Origin: CAZEQH01 sp964566875
Lineage (GTDB): Bacteria; Patescibacteriota; Minisyncoccia; Minisyncoccales; JANBVM01
Assembly: GCA_964566875.1 (NCBI GenBank)
Contig: CAZMJM010000032.1
Coordinates: forward strand, 1 to 5,135
Direction: 5' to 3'
DNA length: 5,135 bases
Position 1 is the stretch's first letter. Every line of letters starts with the position of its first letter. Position numbers and translations under genes: made by a program. Below, piece by piece: positions 1-5,135 of this stretch. The notes beneath the pieces were generated by a model, which searched no databases, was not told the origin of the DNA, and saw only the letters and a program-made list of their open reading frames with translations.

Positions 1-10
1 AAATTTCACG

Positions 11-44
11 GCAACAAAAAACTCCCTGTGCTCCGTTGGGAGTT
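11..44 (-). terminator. Rho-independent terminator, minus strand
   Basis: Read on the minus strand, AACTCCC (44-38) pairs with GGGAGTT (26-20) around an 11-nt loop. The stem is 7 bp and is followed by a T-run (21-16) and then GTTG. On the plus strand the same hairpin is followed by CTTGAGG, so it should act only leftward. No annotated coding gene feeds into it. The nearest plausible promoter is the minus-strand site at 146-174, so it probably ends a short transcript. Confidence 0.6.
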
Positions 45-139
45 CTTGAGGAGGACGTATTCTTTTTCTGAATAAGGAGATTGAATACCACCAATTACAT
101 CTAGTTCCTCCTCTAGACGATAAATGTTCTTTTGCGCAA
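16..139 (-). ncRNA. Candidate small RNA or leader RNA with SD, start-stop codon pair and terminator
   Basis: This is a predicted transcript of about 124 nt, from the promoter-like site at 146-174 to the terminator at 11-44. Three elements can be seen. First, a strong Shine-Dalgarno AGGAGG (112-107) sits 6 nt before ATG (100-98), which is followed at once by TAA (97-95). Second, TCCTCCTC (55-48) is an exact 8-nt complement of the GAGGAGGA that contains that Shine-Dalgarno (113-106), so the RNA can fold the ribosome site into a long stem just before the terminator. Third, the Shine-Dalgarno is flanked by CTAG on both sides. An overlapping 54-codon open frame (170-6) lacks any ATG, GTG or early TTG start. 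I recognise no known RNA family. The role is unknown, and both ends are inferred from the promoter and terminator. Confidence 0.35.
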
Positions 140-145
140 TTATTC

Positions 146-174
146 TTTTTAGTCTATGCCGTAATCTTTGTCAA
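146..174 (-). promoter_or_regulatory. Possible sigma-70-like promoter, minus strand
   Basis: On the minus strand there is a perfect -35 TTGACA (174-169), a 17-bp spacer and TAAAAA (151-146), which matches TATAAT at 4 of 6 positions. Transcription would begin near 139. A second perfect TTGACA lies upstream (240-235) with AATAAT (219-214) at a shorter 15-bp spacing, so there may be tandem promoters. The -10 of the first and the spacing of the second are both imperfect. Confidence 0.4.
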
Positions 175-278
175 GCAACTAGCGGGGCTTGAAAAAGATT
201 ATCTGATTTCCAAATTATTACTCGTCAAAGCTTTTGTCAAGAGCGAAAAATTCTTTGCCGTTCTGTCTGGGTACCTCC

Positions 279-307
279 TTGCTTTTTAGCTTATTTTATA
301 GTATAAT
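279..307 (+). promoter_or_regulatory. Sigma-70-like promoter driving a short plus-strand transcript
   Basis: A perfect -10 TATAAT (302-307) is preceded at 17 bp by TTGCTT (279-284), which matches the first three bases of TTGACA. The spacer is AT-rich. The start point would be about 312-314. No coding frame follows. Instead a highly structured segment ends in a terminator at 431, which supports use of this promoter for a small RNA. Confidence 0.6.
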
Positions 308-313
308 AAGGGA

Positions 314-431
314 ACAAATTACCGTCGTTTTCTGACAATCATCTGTCATTAGAAAAAAGAGGTCGTTGTTGGGTGCCCAATCTAGGGAGGAATTTAAAAC
401 TAGCTGGGCGCCCAAAAAAGACCTCTTTTTT
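314..431 (+). ncRNA. Candidate small structured RNA of about 118 nt
   Basis: The segment has a promoter just upstream and a terminator at its end, with no open frame that looks coding. Its predicted structure starts with a small hairpin, TGACA (333-337) with TGTCA (344-348). A long composite hairpin follows. The outer stem AAAAAAGAGGTC (353-364) pairs perfectly over 12 bp with GACCTCTTTTTT (420-431). A 4x4 internal loop comes next. The inner stem TTGGGTGCCCA (369-379) pairs with TGGGCGCCCAA (405-415) over 11 bp with one G-U. At the apex CTAG (382-385) pairs with CTAG (400-403) and exposes a 14-nt loop, GGAGGAATTTAAAA. The loop resembles a Shine-Dalgarno or a CsrA/RsmA-type GGA target. I do not recognise a known family. 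A regulatory role is inferred only from the architecture. Confidence 0.5.
353..431 (+). terminator. Strong terminator hairpin, probably bidirectional
   Basis: This is the long hairpin closing the candidate RNA above. On the plus strand the GC-rich inner and outer stems run into six T at 426-431. Because the 5' arm begins with six A (353-358), the minus strand also reads as a stem followed by a T-run, so it can insulate this region from transcription in both directions. Confidence 0.65.
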
Positions 432-433
432 AC

Positions 434-613
434 GGCACGTAATCGTTTTTGGAAATCAATTCAGGTGTTTTGATTTATAACATTTACAGAAAATTTGTCA
501 ATAGAAGTGTCCTACCCTGACCAAGACTAATTAGATAGGACAAGCCGTAGGACAATATATTGACTATACATTCATAAAATGTAATTAAAAAAGAGTTCTT
601 TATAAAAAAATAA
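434..613. other. AT-rich intergenic stretch without a gene
   Basis: Stops occur often in all frames and no gene is supported. GTCCTAC (509-515) is complementary to GTAGGAC (547-553). A further TAGGAC (536-541) could compete for the same arm. TTGACT (560-565) resembles a -35 element, but nothing at a suitable distance is a good -10. The promoter of the kinase gene must lie here or further upstream, and I cannot place it. Confidence 0.5.
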
Positions 614-1255
614 GTGATGAGAATGCCAGAAAACGATTTGGAAATTATCCGGAAGATTGGCAGACGGCTGACCGAACACGATATCCTAAACGAGATAACG
701 AATATAAAAGGGTTTTCCGCCCTTATGAAGGAAACGAGCATCTTTGAATGGAAAAAAGATTGGGTGGAACAGATAAGTTCTTCCGCCAGAAAGATTGAAA
801 AGATACTGAAGATGACGGGGAGCTATTTTGAGCTTATGAAAAAAAAGGAGAGCGTGCCGGTCGTTGACGCGTTCTTCGAAGCCGCTGAATTTTTTCCCGA
901 ACTATTAGACACTATAAATTTTACGGCTGGTTGTCCTCTTAAGGTATGGGCTCACCGGTCCGTAATGGTCCAGATTTTCTACAACCTGCTCTATAATTCC
1001 CAGAGGTACGCCGGAAAAAAATTATCTGTAATATCGTTGGAGTGCGCACATAGCGAGATAATCTATAAAGACAACGGTGTCGGAATTCCGAAAGAAGCAA
1101 AGGAAAAGATTTTTGATGAAGGATATACGAAGGGCGACGGGGCCGGATTGGGCTTGTTCCTGATAAAACGGTTCTGTAATCTTTACGGTTGGGAGATAAC
1201 GGAAATGGGGATAGAAGGCAAAGGCGTAGAATTCGTCATTGCCATTACAAACTAA
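614..1255 (+). CDS. Small soluble sensor-less histidine kinase
   Basis: This is probably a two-component histidine kinase that autophosphorylates a histidine and passes the phosphate to a response regulator. Visible parts, in order, are an H-box EHDILN (His22 as likely phospho-acceptor) in a first DHp helix, a second helix around residues 47-77, and a HATPase_c domain from about 80. The ATPase domain has an N-box NLLYNS (124-129), G1 DNGVGIP (153-159), F-box KIF (165-167) and G2 GDGAGLGL (174-181). All ATP-binding boxes look intact. At 213 aa it lacks any sensor, PAS, HAMP or membrane segment, and the extreme N-terminus is short, so its input must come from a partner or the cytoplasm. No response regulator is adjacent. 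A TAA (611-613) abuts the frame. Possible starts are GTG 614, ATG 617 and ATG 623, and none has a Shine-Dalgarno, so the exact start is open. It is visibly more AT-rich than the metal genes to its right. Confidence 0.85.
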   Translation: MMRMPENDLEIIRKIGRRLTEHDILNEITNIKGFSALMKETSIFEWKKDWVEQISSSARKIEKILKMTGSYFELMKKKESVPVVDAFFEAAEFFPELLDTINFTAGCPLKVWAHRSVMVQIFYNLLYNSQRYAGKKLSVISLECAHSEIIYKDNGVGIPKEAKEKIFDEGYTKGDGAGLGLFLIKRFCNLYGWEITEMGIEGKGVEFVIAITN

Positions 1256-1262
1256 ATTTTTA

Positions 1263-1292
1263 CCGACTCTTTAAAATGAGCCGGCTTTTTTT
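1263..1292 (+). terminator. Rho-independent terminator after the kinase gene
   Basis: CCGACTC (1263-1269) pairs with GAGCCGG (1278-1284) over 7 bp with one A-C mismatch and an 8-nt loop, followed by seven T (1286-1292). It starts 8 bp after the kinase stop. The converging metal operon ends at 1304. In that direction the hairpin is followed only by TAAAAATTT, so leftward termination would be weak. Confidence 0.65.
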
Positions 1293-1303
1293 AAAAGAAA
1301 ATT

Positions 1304-3349
1304 CTACTTTTTGACGGAAAGAAACCTGGCGTTTATGGCCACTATTACCGTGCTGGCCGACATCAGAAGAGCCCCCACCGCCGGGCTCAGCAAGATTCCG
1401 AAGTTATATAGCAGGCCGGCGGCCAGAGGGATGGCTATGATGTTGTATCCGGCGGCCCACAGAAGGTTCTGCTGCATTTTTGCATAGGTCGCCCTGGCCA
1501 GGTTGATTACCGCGACTACGTCTCCGGGGTCGCTGCGCGTCAGGATGATGCCGGCCGATTCTATGGCGATGTCCGTGCCCGCTCCGATGGCGATACCCAC
1601 GTCGGCGGCCGCCAGGGCCGGGGCGTCATTGATGCCGTCGCCCACCATGGCCACCCTCATGCCTTTTTCCTGAATCTTCTTGATAACATCGGCCTTCTGA
1701 GACGGCAGGACGCCGGCGAAAAATTCATCCAGCTCCAGCTCCTGCGAAACCCAGGCAGCCACATTTTTGATGTCTCCGGTAAGCATCATACATTTTATTC
1801 CCATGGACTTTAACCTCCTGACTGCCTCCCTGGATTCCTCGCGTATAAGGTCTGCCAGAGCTATCACCCCCATCATCTTACCCTCCATCAATACGTAGAC
1901 TATGGTCTTTCCCTGCTCTGAAAACTTTTTAACATCTGCGCTGGTTATTTCCACTCCCTGCTCCCTGAGGTAGTTCTCCCCCACCACCTTTATTTCCTTA
2001 CCCCCTACCTTCCCTGCGACTCCCTTGCCGGGGAGAGCCTGAAAATTATCAGGAGATTTAATGCTGACGCCCTTTCCTTTCGCCTTTTTCAGGATTCCGG
2101 CGGCAATGGGATGCTCTGAGTTCGATTCCAGGGAAGCAGCATAAAAGAGAATTTCTTCTTCCTTGTGCTCCCACTCCGCCAGTACGTTGGTCACTCCGAA
2201 TTCAGCTCGGGTCAAAGTGCCGGTCTTGTCAAAAACAACGGCATCGAGCTTGACCGCCCTCTCCAAAGCTTTTCTGTCCCTTATCAACAAGCCGTTTCTG
2301 GCCGCCAGAGAAGTAGAAACGGCCACCACCAGAGGTATGGCCAACCCTAAGGCATGGGGACAGGTGATGACCATAACGCTGACCATTCTTTCCAGGGCAA
2401 AGACAAAATCCCTGCCCAACAGCAGCCAGGCAAATAAAGTCAAAACCCCTGCCGTGAGCGCCGTATAAGCAAGCCATCCGGCTGCCCGGTCTGCAAAATC
2501 CTGAGTTTTGGAACGGGTTGCCTGTGCCTGGCTGACCAGAGAAATTACCTGGGCTACGTATGATCCCTCTCCCGCCTTATCGACAGTAATCCGCAGGGCA
2601 CCTTCCTGGTTGACCGAGCCGCCTATCACCTTGCTTCCTTTCTTTTTGGAAACGGGCGCTGATTCTCCGGTCAAAAGCGACTCGTCCGCCCGGCTTTCTC
2701 CTTCTGTAACCGTGCCGTCGGCGGGAACTTTTTCTCCCGGCTTCACAAGAGCCAGGTCTCCCCTCTTAAGCGAGGCAGAAGGCAAATCTTTAATGCTTCC
2801 GTCTTTGCCTACCACGTGGGCCGTAGAGGGTATGAGCTCAGCCAACCCCTGCAACGCCCGGGAAGCCCCCAATACCGATCTCATCTCCACCCAATGCCCC
2901 AAAAGCATGATGTCTATTAAGGTGGCCAGTTCCCAGAAGAACAGCTTCCCGGGAAGGCCTAAAACCACCAGTGTGCTGTAGTAAAATGACACGCCTACGG
3001 CCAGGGTTATTAAGGTCATCATACCCGGCGCCCTGTCTCTCATCTCTGTAATAAAGCCTTTAAAGAAGGGAAAGCCTCCGTAGAAAAAAACGATAGAAGA
3101 GAGATATAAAAGGAAAAAATTGTCTCCCCGAAAACTTAGGCTGATTCCTAAAAAACCTTGCACTAGCGGAGACAGCAACAGAATAGGAACGGTTAAAATA
3201 AGGGAGGCGAGAAACCTTTTCCTATAATCGGCTATCATCATCTCGTGATGATGCTCGCTGCTGTGGCCACCCGGATGGTGGTGTTTTCCTTTGCCCGTTT
3301 CCTGGTGTTCCATATTATGATGATGTTCGCGGTCTTTCATCTCTAACAT
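1304..3349 (-). CDS. copB: Heavy-metal P1B-type ATPase, CopB-like (CPH class)
   Basis: This is an integral membrane pump that uses ATP to move a soft metal ion, most likely copper or silver, out of the cytoplasm. At 681 aa it has the usual CopB length. The N-terminal 46 residues hold 11 His in HHH clusters and replace the CxxC domains of CopA. About eight membrane segments follow (near 46-70, 76-97, 108-130, 137-153, 291-313, 320-347, 627-650, 654-675). Catalytic motifs are actuator TGES (227-230), transport CPH (330-332), phosphorylation DKTGT (374-378), nucleotide-binding HP (413-414), TGD (524-526) and hinge GDGIND (570-575). CPH plus YN (635-636) and MSAST (663-667) in the last two helices are the P1B-3 signature known from CopB proteins. 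Its ATG shares one base with the upstream stop (TAATG), with no clear Shine-Dalgarno, so translation is probably coupled. ATG at codon 4 is an alternative start. Whether the substrate is Cu(I), Cu(II) or Ag(I) cannot be read from sequence. Confidence 0.93.
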   Translation of the reverse strand: MLEMKDREHHHNMEHQETGKGKHHHPGGHSSEHHHEMMIADYRKRFLASLILTVPILLLSPLVQGFLGISLSFRGDNFFLLYLSSIVFFYGGFPFFKGFITEMRDRAPGMMTLITLAVGVSFYYSTLVVLGLPGKLFFWELATLIDIMLLGHWVEMRSVLGASRALQGLAELIPSTAHVVGKDGSIKDLPSASLKRGDLALVKPGEKVPADGTVTEGESRADESLLTGESAPVSKKKGSKVIGGSVNQEGALRITVDKAGEGSYVAQVISLVSQAQATRSKTQDFADRAAGWLAYTALTAGVLTLFAWLLLGRDFVFALERMVSVMVITCPHALGLAIPLVVAVSTSLAARNGLLIRDRKALERAVKLDAVVFDKTGTLTRAEFGVTNVLAEWEHKEEEILFYAASLESNSEHPIAAGILKKAKGKGVSIKSPDNFQALPGKGVAGKVGGKEIKVVGENYLREQGVEITSADVKKFSEQGKTIVYVLMEGKMMGVIALADLIREESREAVRRLKSMGIKCMMLTGDIKNVAAWVSQELELDEFFAGVLPSQKADVIKKIQEKGMRVAMVGDGINDAPALAAADVGIAIGAGTDIAIESAGIILTRSDPGDVVAVINLARATYAKMQQNLLWAAGYNIIAIPLAAGLLYNFGILLSPAVGALLMSASTVIVAINARFLSVKK

Positions 3350-4218
3350 TATATATCTATCTCTAAAAATCTCCTAATAATAAGCCCTATGATAAAACTG
3401 AGAAAAGACACGCCCAGCGATATGGAAACCATTTCCTTAAACCTTTCCCCAAAGGGAAGGTCCTGGGCCACGGATATGTAAAAGTTGAAGATTAATATTA
3501 TTAAAACCGCCCCCGCCAGGCTGAGCCCCAGAGAAATATAGAGATTTTTTAAAATTAAAAACGGGGCAACCAAAACTACTACTACCAGAAAATATGCTAT
3601 TCCGGTATAAATGGCTGCCTTTTTAGGGTCTCTGTCGCTCTCGGCGCGAGTGGAAAGATATTCGGAGGCCGCCATGGAAAAGGATGCGGCTATGCCCGTT
3701 ACCGCACCGGCCACCGCCACTATCCTGGGCTCCACCAAGGTAAAGGTGAAGCCGGCCAGTGCTCCCGTAAGCTCCACCAGGGCATCATTGAGCCCCAGAA
3801 CCACAGATCCCACATAACGGAGGCCTTCCTCGTCTATTAATGACAGCAGCTGATGCTCGTGGCTGTCCTCATCTTCCACTATACTCTCGGCCTGAGGAAT
3901 GGCTTCGGCTATTCTTTCATATACCACCTGGGCCTGTTCTTCTCCCTTCTCCATCAGTTTGATGCCAAAGGTAATGCCGAAAATCCTGGCAACGGCTGTA
4001 TACAGGAACGCCTTAAGGTAATCGGGAGCTACCTCCTCGCCCGAGTATTTTCCCCAGAAAAGGGAATGGCTGTGTTCGTCTTCGGCTATTCCCTTAAGAA
4101 TTTTTTTATTCTCTTCTCCCTTTATCAGAGATGACAAATTTTTATATACCAAATGCTCGGTCGCCTCATTCCTCTGCGCCGTGATGAGTTCTGCAATAAT
4201 GCTTTTATCCAACTCCAT
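3349..4218 (-). CDS. Ferritin-like/VIT1-CCC1 membrane protein, probable iron or manganese exporter
   Basis: This 289-aa fusion is of the type known as MbfA or erythrin-VIT: a cytosolic ferritin-like four-helix domain that binds iron joined to a VIT1/CCC1 transporter domain that moves Fe2+ or Mn2+ across the membrane. In the first half, candidate metal ligands are E18/E21, ExxH at E46-H49, E93/E94 and ExxH at E117-H120. From about residue 134 there are five hydrophobic segments. The family hallmarks GLNDALVELTGALAGF (142-157) and MAASEYLS (182-189) are clear. The frame stays open upstream to an ATG at 4359, but I prefer ATG 4218: family homology begins there (MELDKSIIAEL), the extra 47 residues are basic and low in pattern, they overlap the superoxide dismutase end by 43 bp, and a promoter lies inside them. 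AAGG lies 4 nt before the ATG as a weak ribosome site. The gene is coupled to the metal ATPase downstream. Direction of transport is inferred from studied relatives. Confidence 0.88.
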   Translation of the reverse strand: MELDKSIIAELITAQRNEATEHLVYKNLSSLIKGEENKKILKGIAEDEHSHSLFWGKYSGEEVAPDYLKAFLYTAVARIFGITFGIKLMEKGEEQAQVVYERIAEAIPQAESIVEDEDSHEHQLLSLIDEEGLRYVGSVVLGLNDALVELTGALAGFTFTLVEPRIVAVAGAVTGIAASFSMAASEYLSTRAESDRDPKKAAIYTGIAYFLVVVVLVAPFLILKNLYISLGLSLAGAVLIILIFNFYISVAQDLPFGERFKEMVSISLGVSFLSFIIGLIIRRFLEIDI

Positions 4219-4263
4219 TAACCTTAAACGTCTATACTCTTTAAAACCGAACCTTACGTTCTT

Positions 4264-4293
4264 ATTATGCCCTAATCCTCGGCACTTTGTGAA
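4264..4293 (-). promoter_or_regulatory. Internal promoter for the ferritin-VIT and metal ATPase genes
   Basis: On the minus strand TTCACA (4293-4288, 5 of 6 to consensus) is followed after 18 bp by CATAAT (4269-4264, 5 of 6). Transcription would start near 4257, about 40 nt ahead of ATG 4218. It lies just after the superoxide dismutase stop, so the metal genes could be expressed with or without that gene. I see no clear operator. Confidence 0.55.
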
Positions 4294-4316
4294 ATTTTCA
4301 ACCCTTCTTGTCCTTT

Positions 4317-4928
4317 TTATCCTTTTATCCCCTTTAACCTCTGTTCCACTTCCTTCCAATTGACGATGTTCCAGAAAGCGTCCACAAAATCACCTCTTCT
4401 GTTCTCATAATCAAGGTAATATGCGTGTTCCCAGACGTCCAAAACCATCAGCAACGGGAGTCCGGGAGCGAGATTAAGGTTGTGTTTTTCTATCTGAACC
4501 AACAGGAGCCGGCCGACGTTCTTATCAAAACTTAAAGCTGCCCAGCCCGAACCCTCAACCGAACTGGCGGCCCTGGAAAATTCTTTCTTAAAGCCTTCAA
4601 GGCCGCCGAACTCCTCATCGATAGTTTCCGAAATTCCCCCTTGAGGCATACCTCCTCCCCCTTCTTTTTTGGGAAGAAGATTTTTCCAGAAAAGCGAATG
4701 GAGGAGATGACCCCCCAGATTGAAAGAGAGATTTTTAAGTACGGCTTTGGCGTCCTGCCCCATCCCCTTCTGCCTGGCCGCTTCCATCGACTTCAAAATG
4801 TTGTTGGTGTTGTCGACGTAACCTTGATGGTGCTTCTGATGATGTATGGTCAACTGTTTCTCTGAAATATAGGGTTCCAGAGCTTTATAACCGAAAGGCA
4901 GCTCCGGAAGACTGTAATATTTTGCCAT
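4317..4928 (-). CDS. sod: Fe/Mn-family superoxide dismutase
   Basis: The enzyme converts superoxide to oxygen and hydrogen peroxide, most likely in the cytosol since no signal peptide is present. The 203 aa fit the family. The N-terminal helical-hairpin domain carries the first metal ligand His29 in IHHQKHHQGY, with gate residues His33 and Tyr37. The second ligand is His77 in LHSLFW. The C-terminal alpha/beta domain has GSGW (126-129) and the ligands Asp164 and His168 in DVWEHAYYL. Position 73, four residues before His77, is Gly rather than the Gln usual in E. coli-type FeSOD. The Mn-type Gln of the C-terminal domain appears replaced by His149, as in archaeal and cambialistic enzymes. The metal (Fe, Mn or either) is therefore uncertain. 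Upstream of ATG 4928 there is no Shine-Dalgarno and no clear promoter. A terminator separates it from the gene to the right, so it probably starts its own transcript. Confidence 0.95.
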   Translation of the reverse strand: MAKYYSLPELPFGYKALEPYISEKQLTIHHQKHHQGYVDNTNNILKSMEAARQKGMGQDAKAVLKNLSFNLGGHLLHSLFWKNLLPKKEGGGGMPQGGISETIDEEFGGLEGFKKEFSRAASSVEGSGWAALSFDKNVGRLLLVQIEKHNLNLAPGLPLLMVLDVWEHAYYLDYENRRGDFVDAFWNIVNWKEVEQRLKGIKG

Positions 4929-4982
4929 ATTTTTAGAGATTATTTTTGTATTGTGCGGCCTTTACCTTAACTTAACGCAACG

Positions 4983-5030
4983 AAACAAAAGAAGCTGCCT
5001 CTTTCAATAGATTTTTCTCCGGCAGCTTCT
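4983..5030 (-). terminator. Terminator hairpin of the gene at the right edge
   Basis: AGAAGCTGCC (4990-4999) and GGCAGCTTCT (5021-5030) form a perfect 10-bp stem with a 21-nt loop. Read on the minus strand it is followed by TTTG and TTTCG, a moderate T-run. It begins 38 nt past the stop of the right-edge gene. It also marks the upstream boundary of the superoxide dismutase transcript. The long loop is unusual for a terminator. Confidence 0.6.
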
Positions 5031-5067
5031 AAATTGTAAATGCAGGAGGTGAAGGCAAACTTATTCT

Positions 5068-5133
5068 TTATTTTCCCTTTATTTCTTCCACCTCTTCCTT
5101 GCCCTTGACCATCTCGTCTGCCTGAGGTTTGTC
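5068..5133 (-). CDS. C-terminal end of an unidentified protein (partial, cut by the window)
   Basis: The last 21 codons before TAA (5070-5068) read as DKPQADEMVKGKEEVEEIKG plus a final K, a strongly charged, probably helical tail. The rest lies beyond position 5135. A terminator shortly downstream supports this as a real gene end, and the other two minus-strand frames give poorer peptides. The tail alone does not identify a family. A redox or stress protein would fit the neighbourhood, but nothing visible shows it. Confidence 0.55.
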   Translation of the reverse strand, partial: DKPQADEMVKGKEEVEEIKGK

Positions 5134-5135
5134 CA

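Noticed and set aside
353..431. T-box or other known riboswitch upstream of the kinase gene
   Set aside because: No T-box consensus or recognisable aptamer is present. The hairpin ends about 180 bp before the kinase start and has its own promoter.
560..588. TTGACT as -35 of a kinase promoter
   Set aside because: No acceptable -10 lies 16-18 bp downstream. TAATTA at 582-587 matches TATAAT poorly.
484..741. Minus-strand open frame of 85 codons
   Set aside because: It overlaps the kinase gene antisense and runs into AT-rich intergenic DNA. The peptide is rich in Ile, Phe and Ser with no family pattern.
2508..2981. Plus-strand open frame of 157 codons
   Set aside because: It lies antisense inside the metal ATPase gene, whose motifs are unmistakable. 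Its Ser/Pro/Thr-rich translation is typical of a shadow frame.
4219..4359. Longer N-terminus for the ferritin-VIT protein
   Set aside because: It overlaps the dismutase gene and contains a promoter, and homology-like sequence starts only at ATG 4218.
5048..5108. AGGAGGTG on the plus strand followed by a short hydrophobic frame
   Set aside because: The GTG overlaps the Shine-Dalgarno itself, the frame stops after about 19 codons, and it is antisense to the end of the partial gene.
1..5135. tRNA, rRNA, CRISPR array or insertion sequence
   Set aside because: I found no TPsiC-like arm with a CCA end, no rRNA-like segment, no regularly spaced direct repeats and no transposase gene with terminal repeats.

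Overview
The window reads as bacterial chromosomal DNA. It has sigma-70-like promoter hexamers, Rho-independent terminators and tightly packed, co-directional genes. The taxon cannot be fixed from the sequence. An archaeal-like Fe/Mn superoxide dismutase, a CopB-type metal ATPase, a ferritin-VIT membrane protein and a sensor-less histidine kinase would suit an uncultivated lineage such as a candidate-phyla bacterium, but that is only inference.

Positions 1-613 hold no convincing protein gene, yet the region is not empty. A minus-strand unit has a TTGACA-17-TAAAAA promoter-like site, a Shine-Dalgarno followed by ATG-TAA, an 8-bp complement of that Shine-Dalgarno, and a terminator. A plus-strand unit has TTGCTT-17-TATAAT followed by about 118 nt ending in a long, nearly perfect hairpin with a U-run. 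These look like two divergent small RNAs of roughly 120 nt, and both carry a GGAGGAA sequence flanked by CTAG on each side. From 434 to 613 I see only AT-rich DNA with a small inverted repeat.

Positions 614-1255 (+) encode a compact soluble histidine kinase with DHp and ATPase domains, no sensor and no adjacent response regulator. It ends at its own terminator and converges on the next gene.

Positions 1304-4928 (-) form a metal and oxidative-stress cluster transcribed right to left: Fe/Mn superoxide dismutase, then a ferritin-like/VIT1 membrane protein, then a CopB-type (P1B-3) heavy-metal ATPase with a His-rich N-terminus. The last two overlap by one base, so they are probably translationally coupled. 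A good promoter (TTCACA-18-CATAAT) lies in the gap after the superoxide dismutase gene. It allows the two metal genes to be expressed independently and argues for a shorter start of the VIT gene. The shared logic is that the dismutase makes peroxide from superoxide, the ferritin-VIT protein removes free iron that would feed Fenton chemistry, and the ATPase exports copper or silver.

The right edge (5068-5133, -) is the C-terminal tail of a further gene, separated from the dismutase gene by a terminator hairpin.
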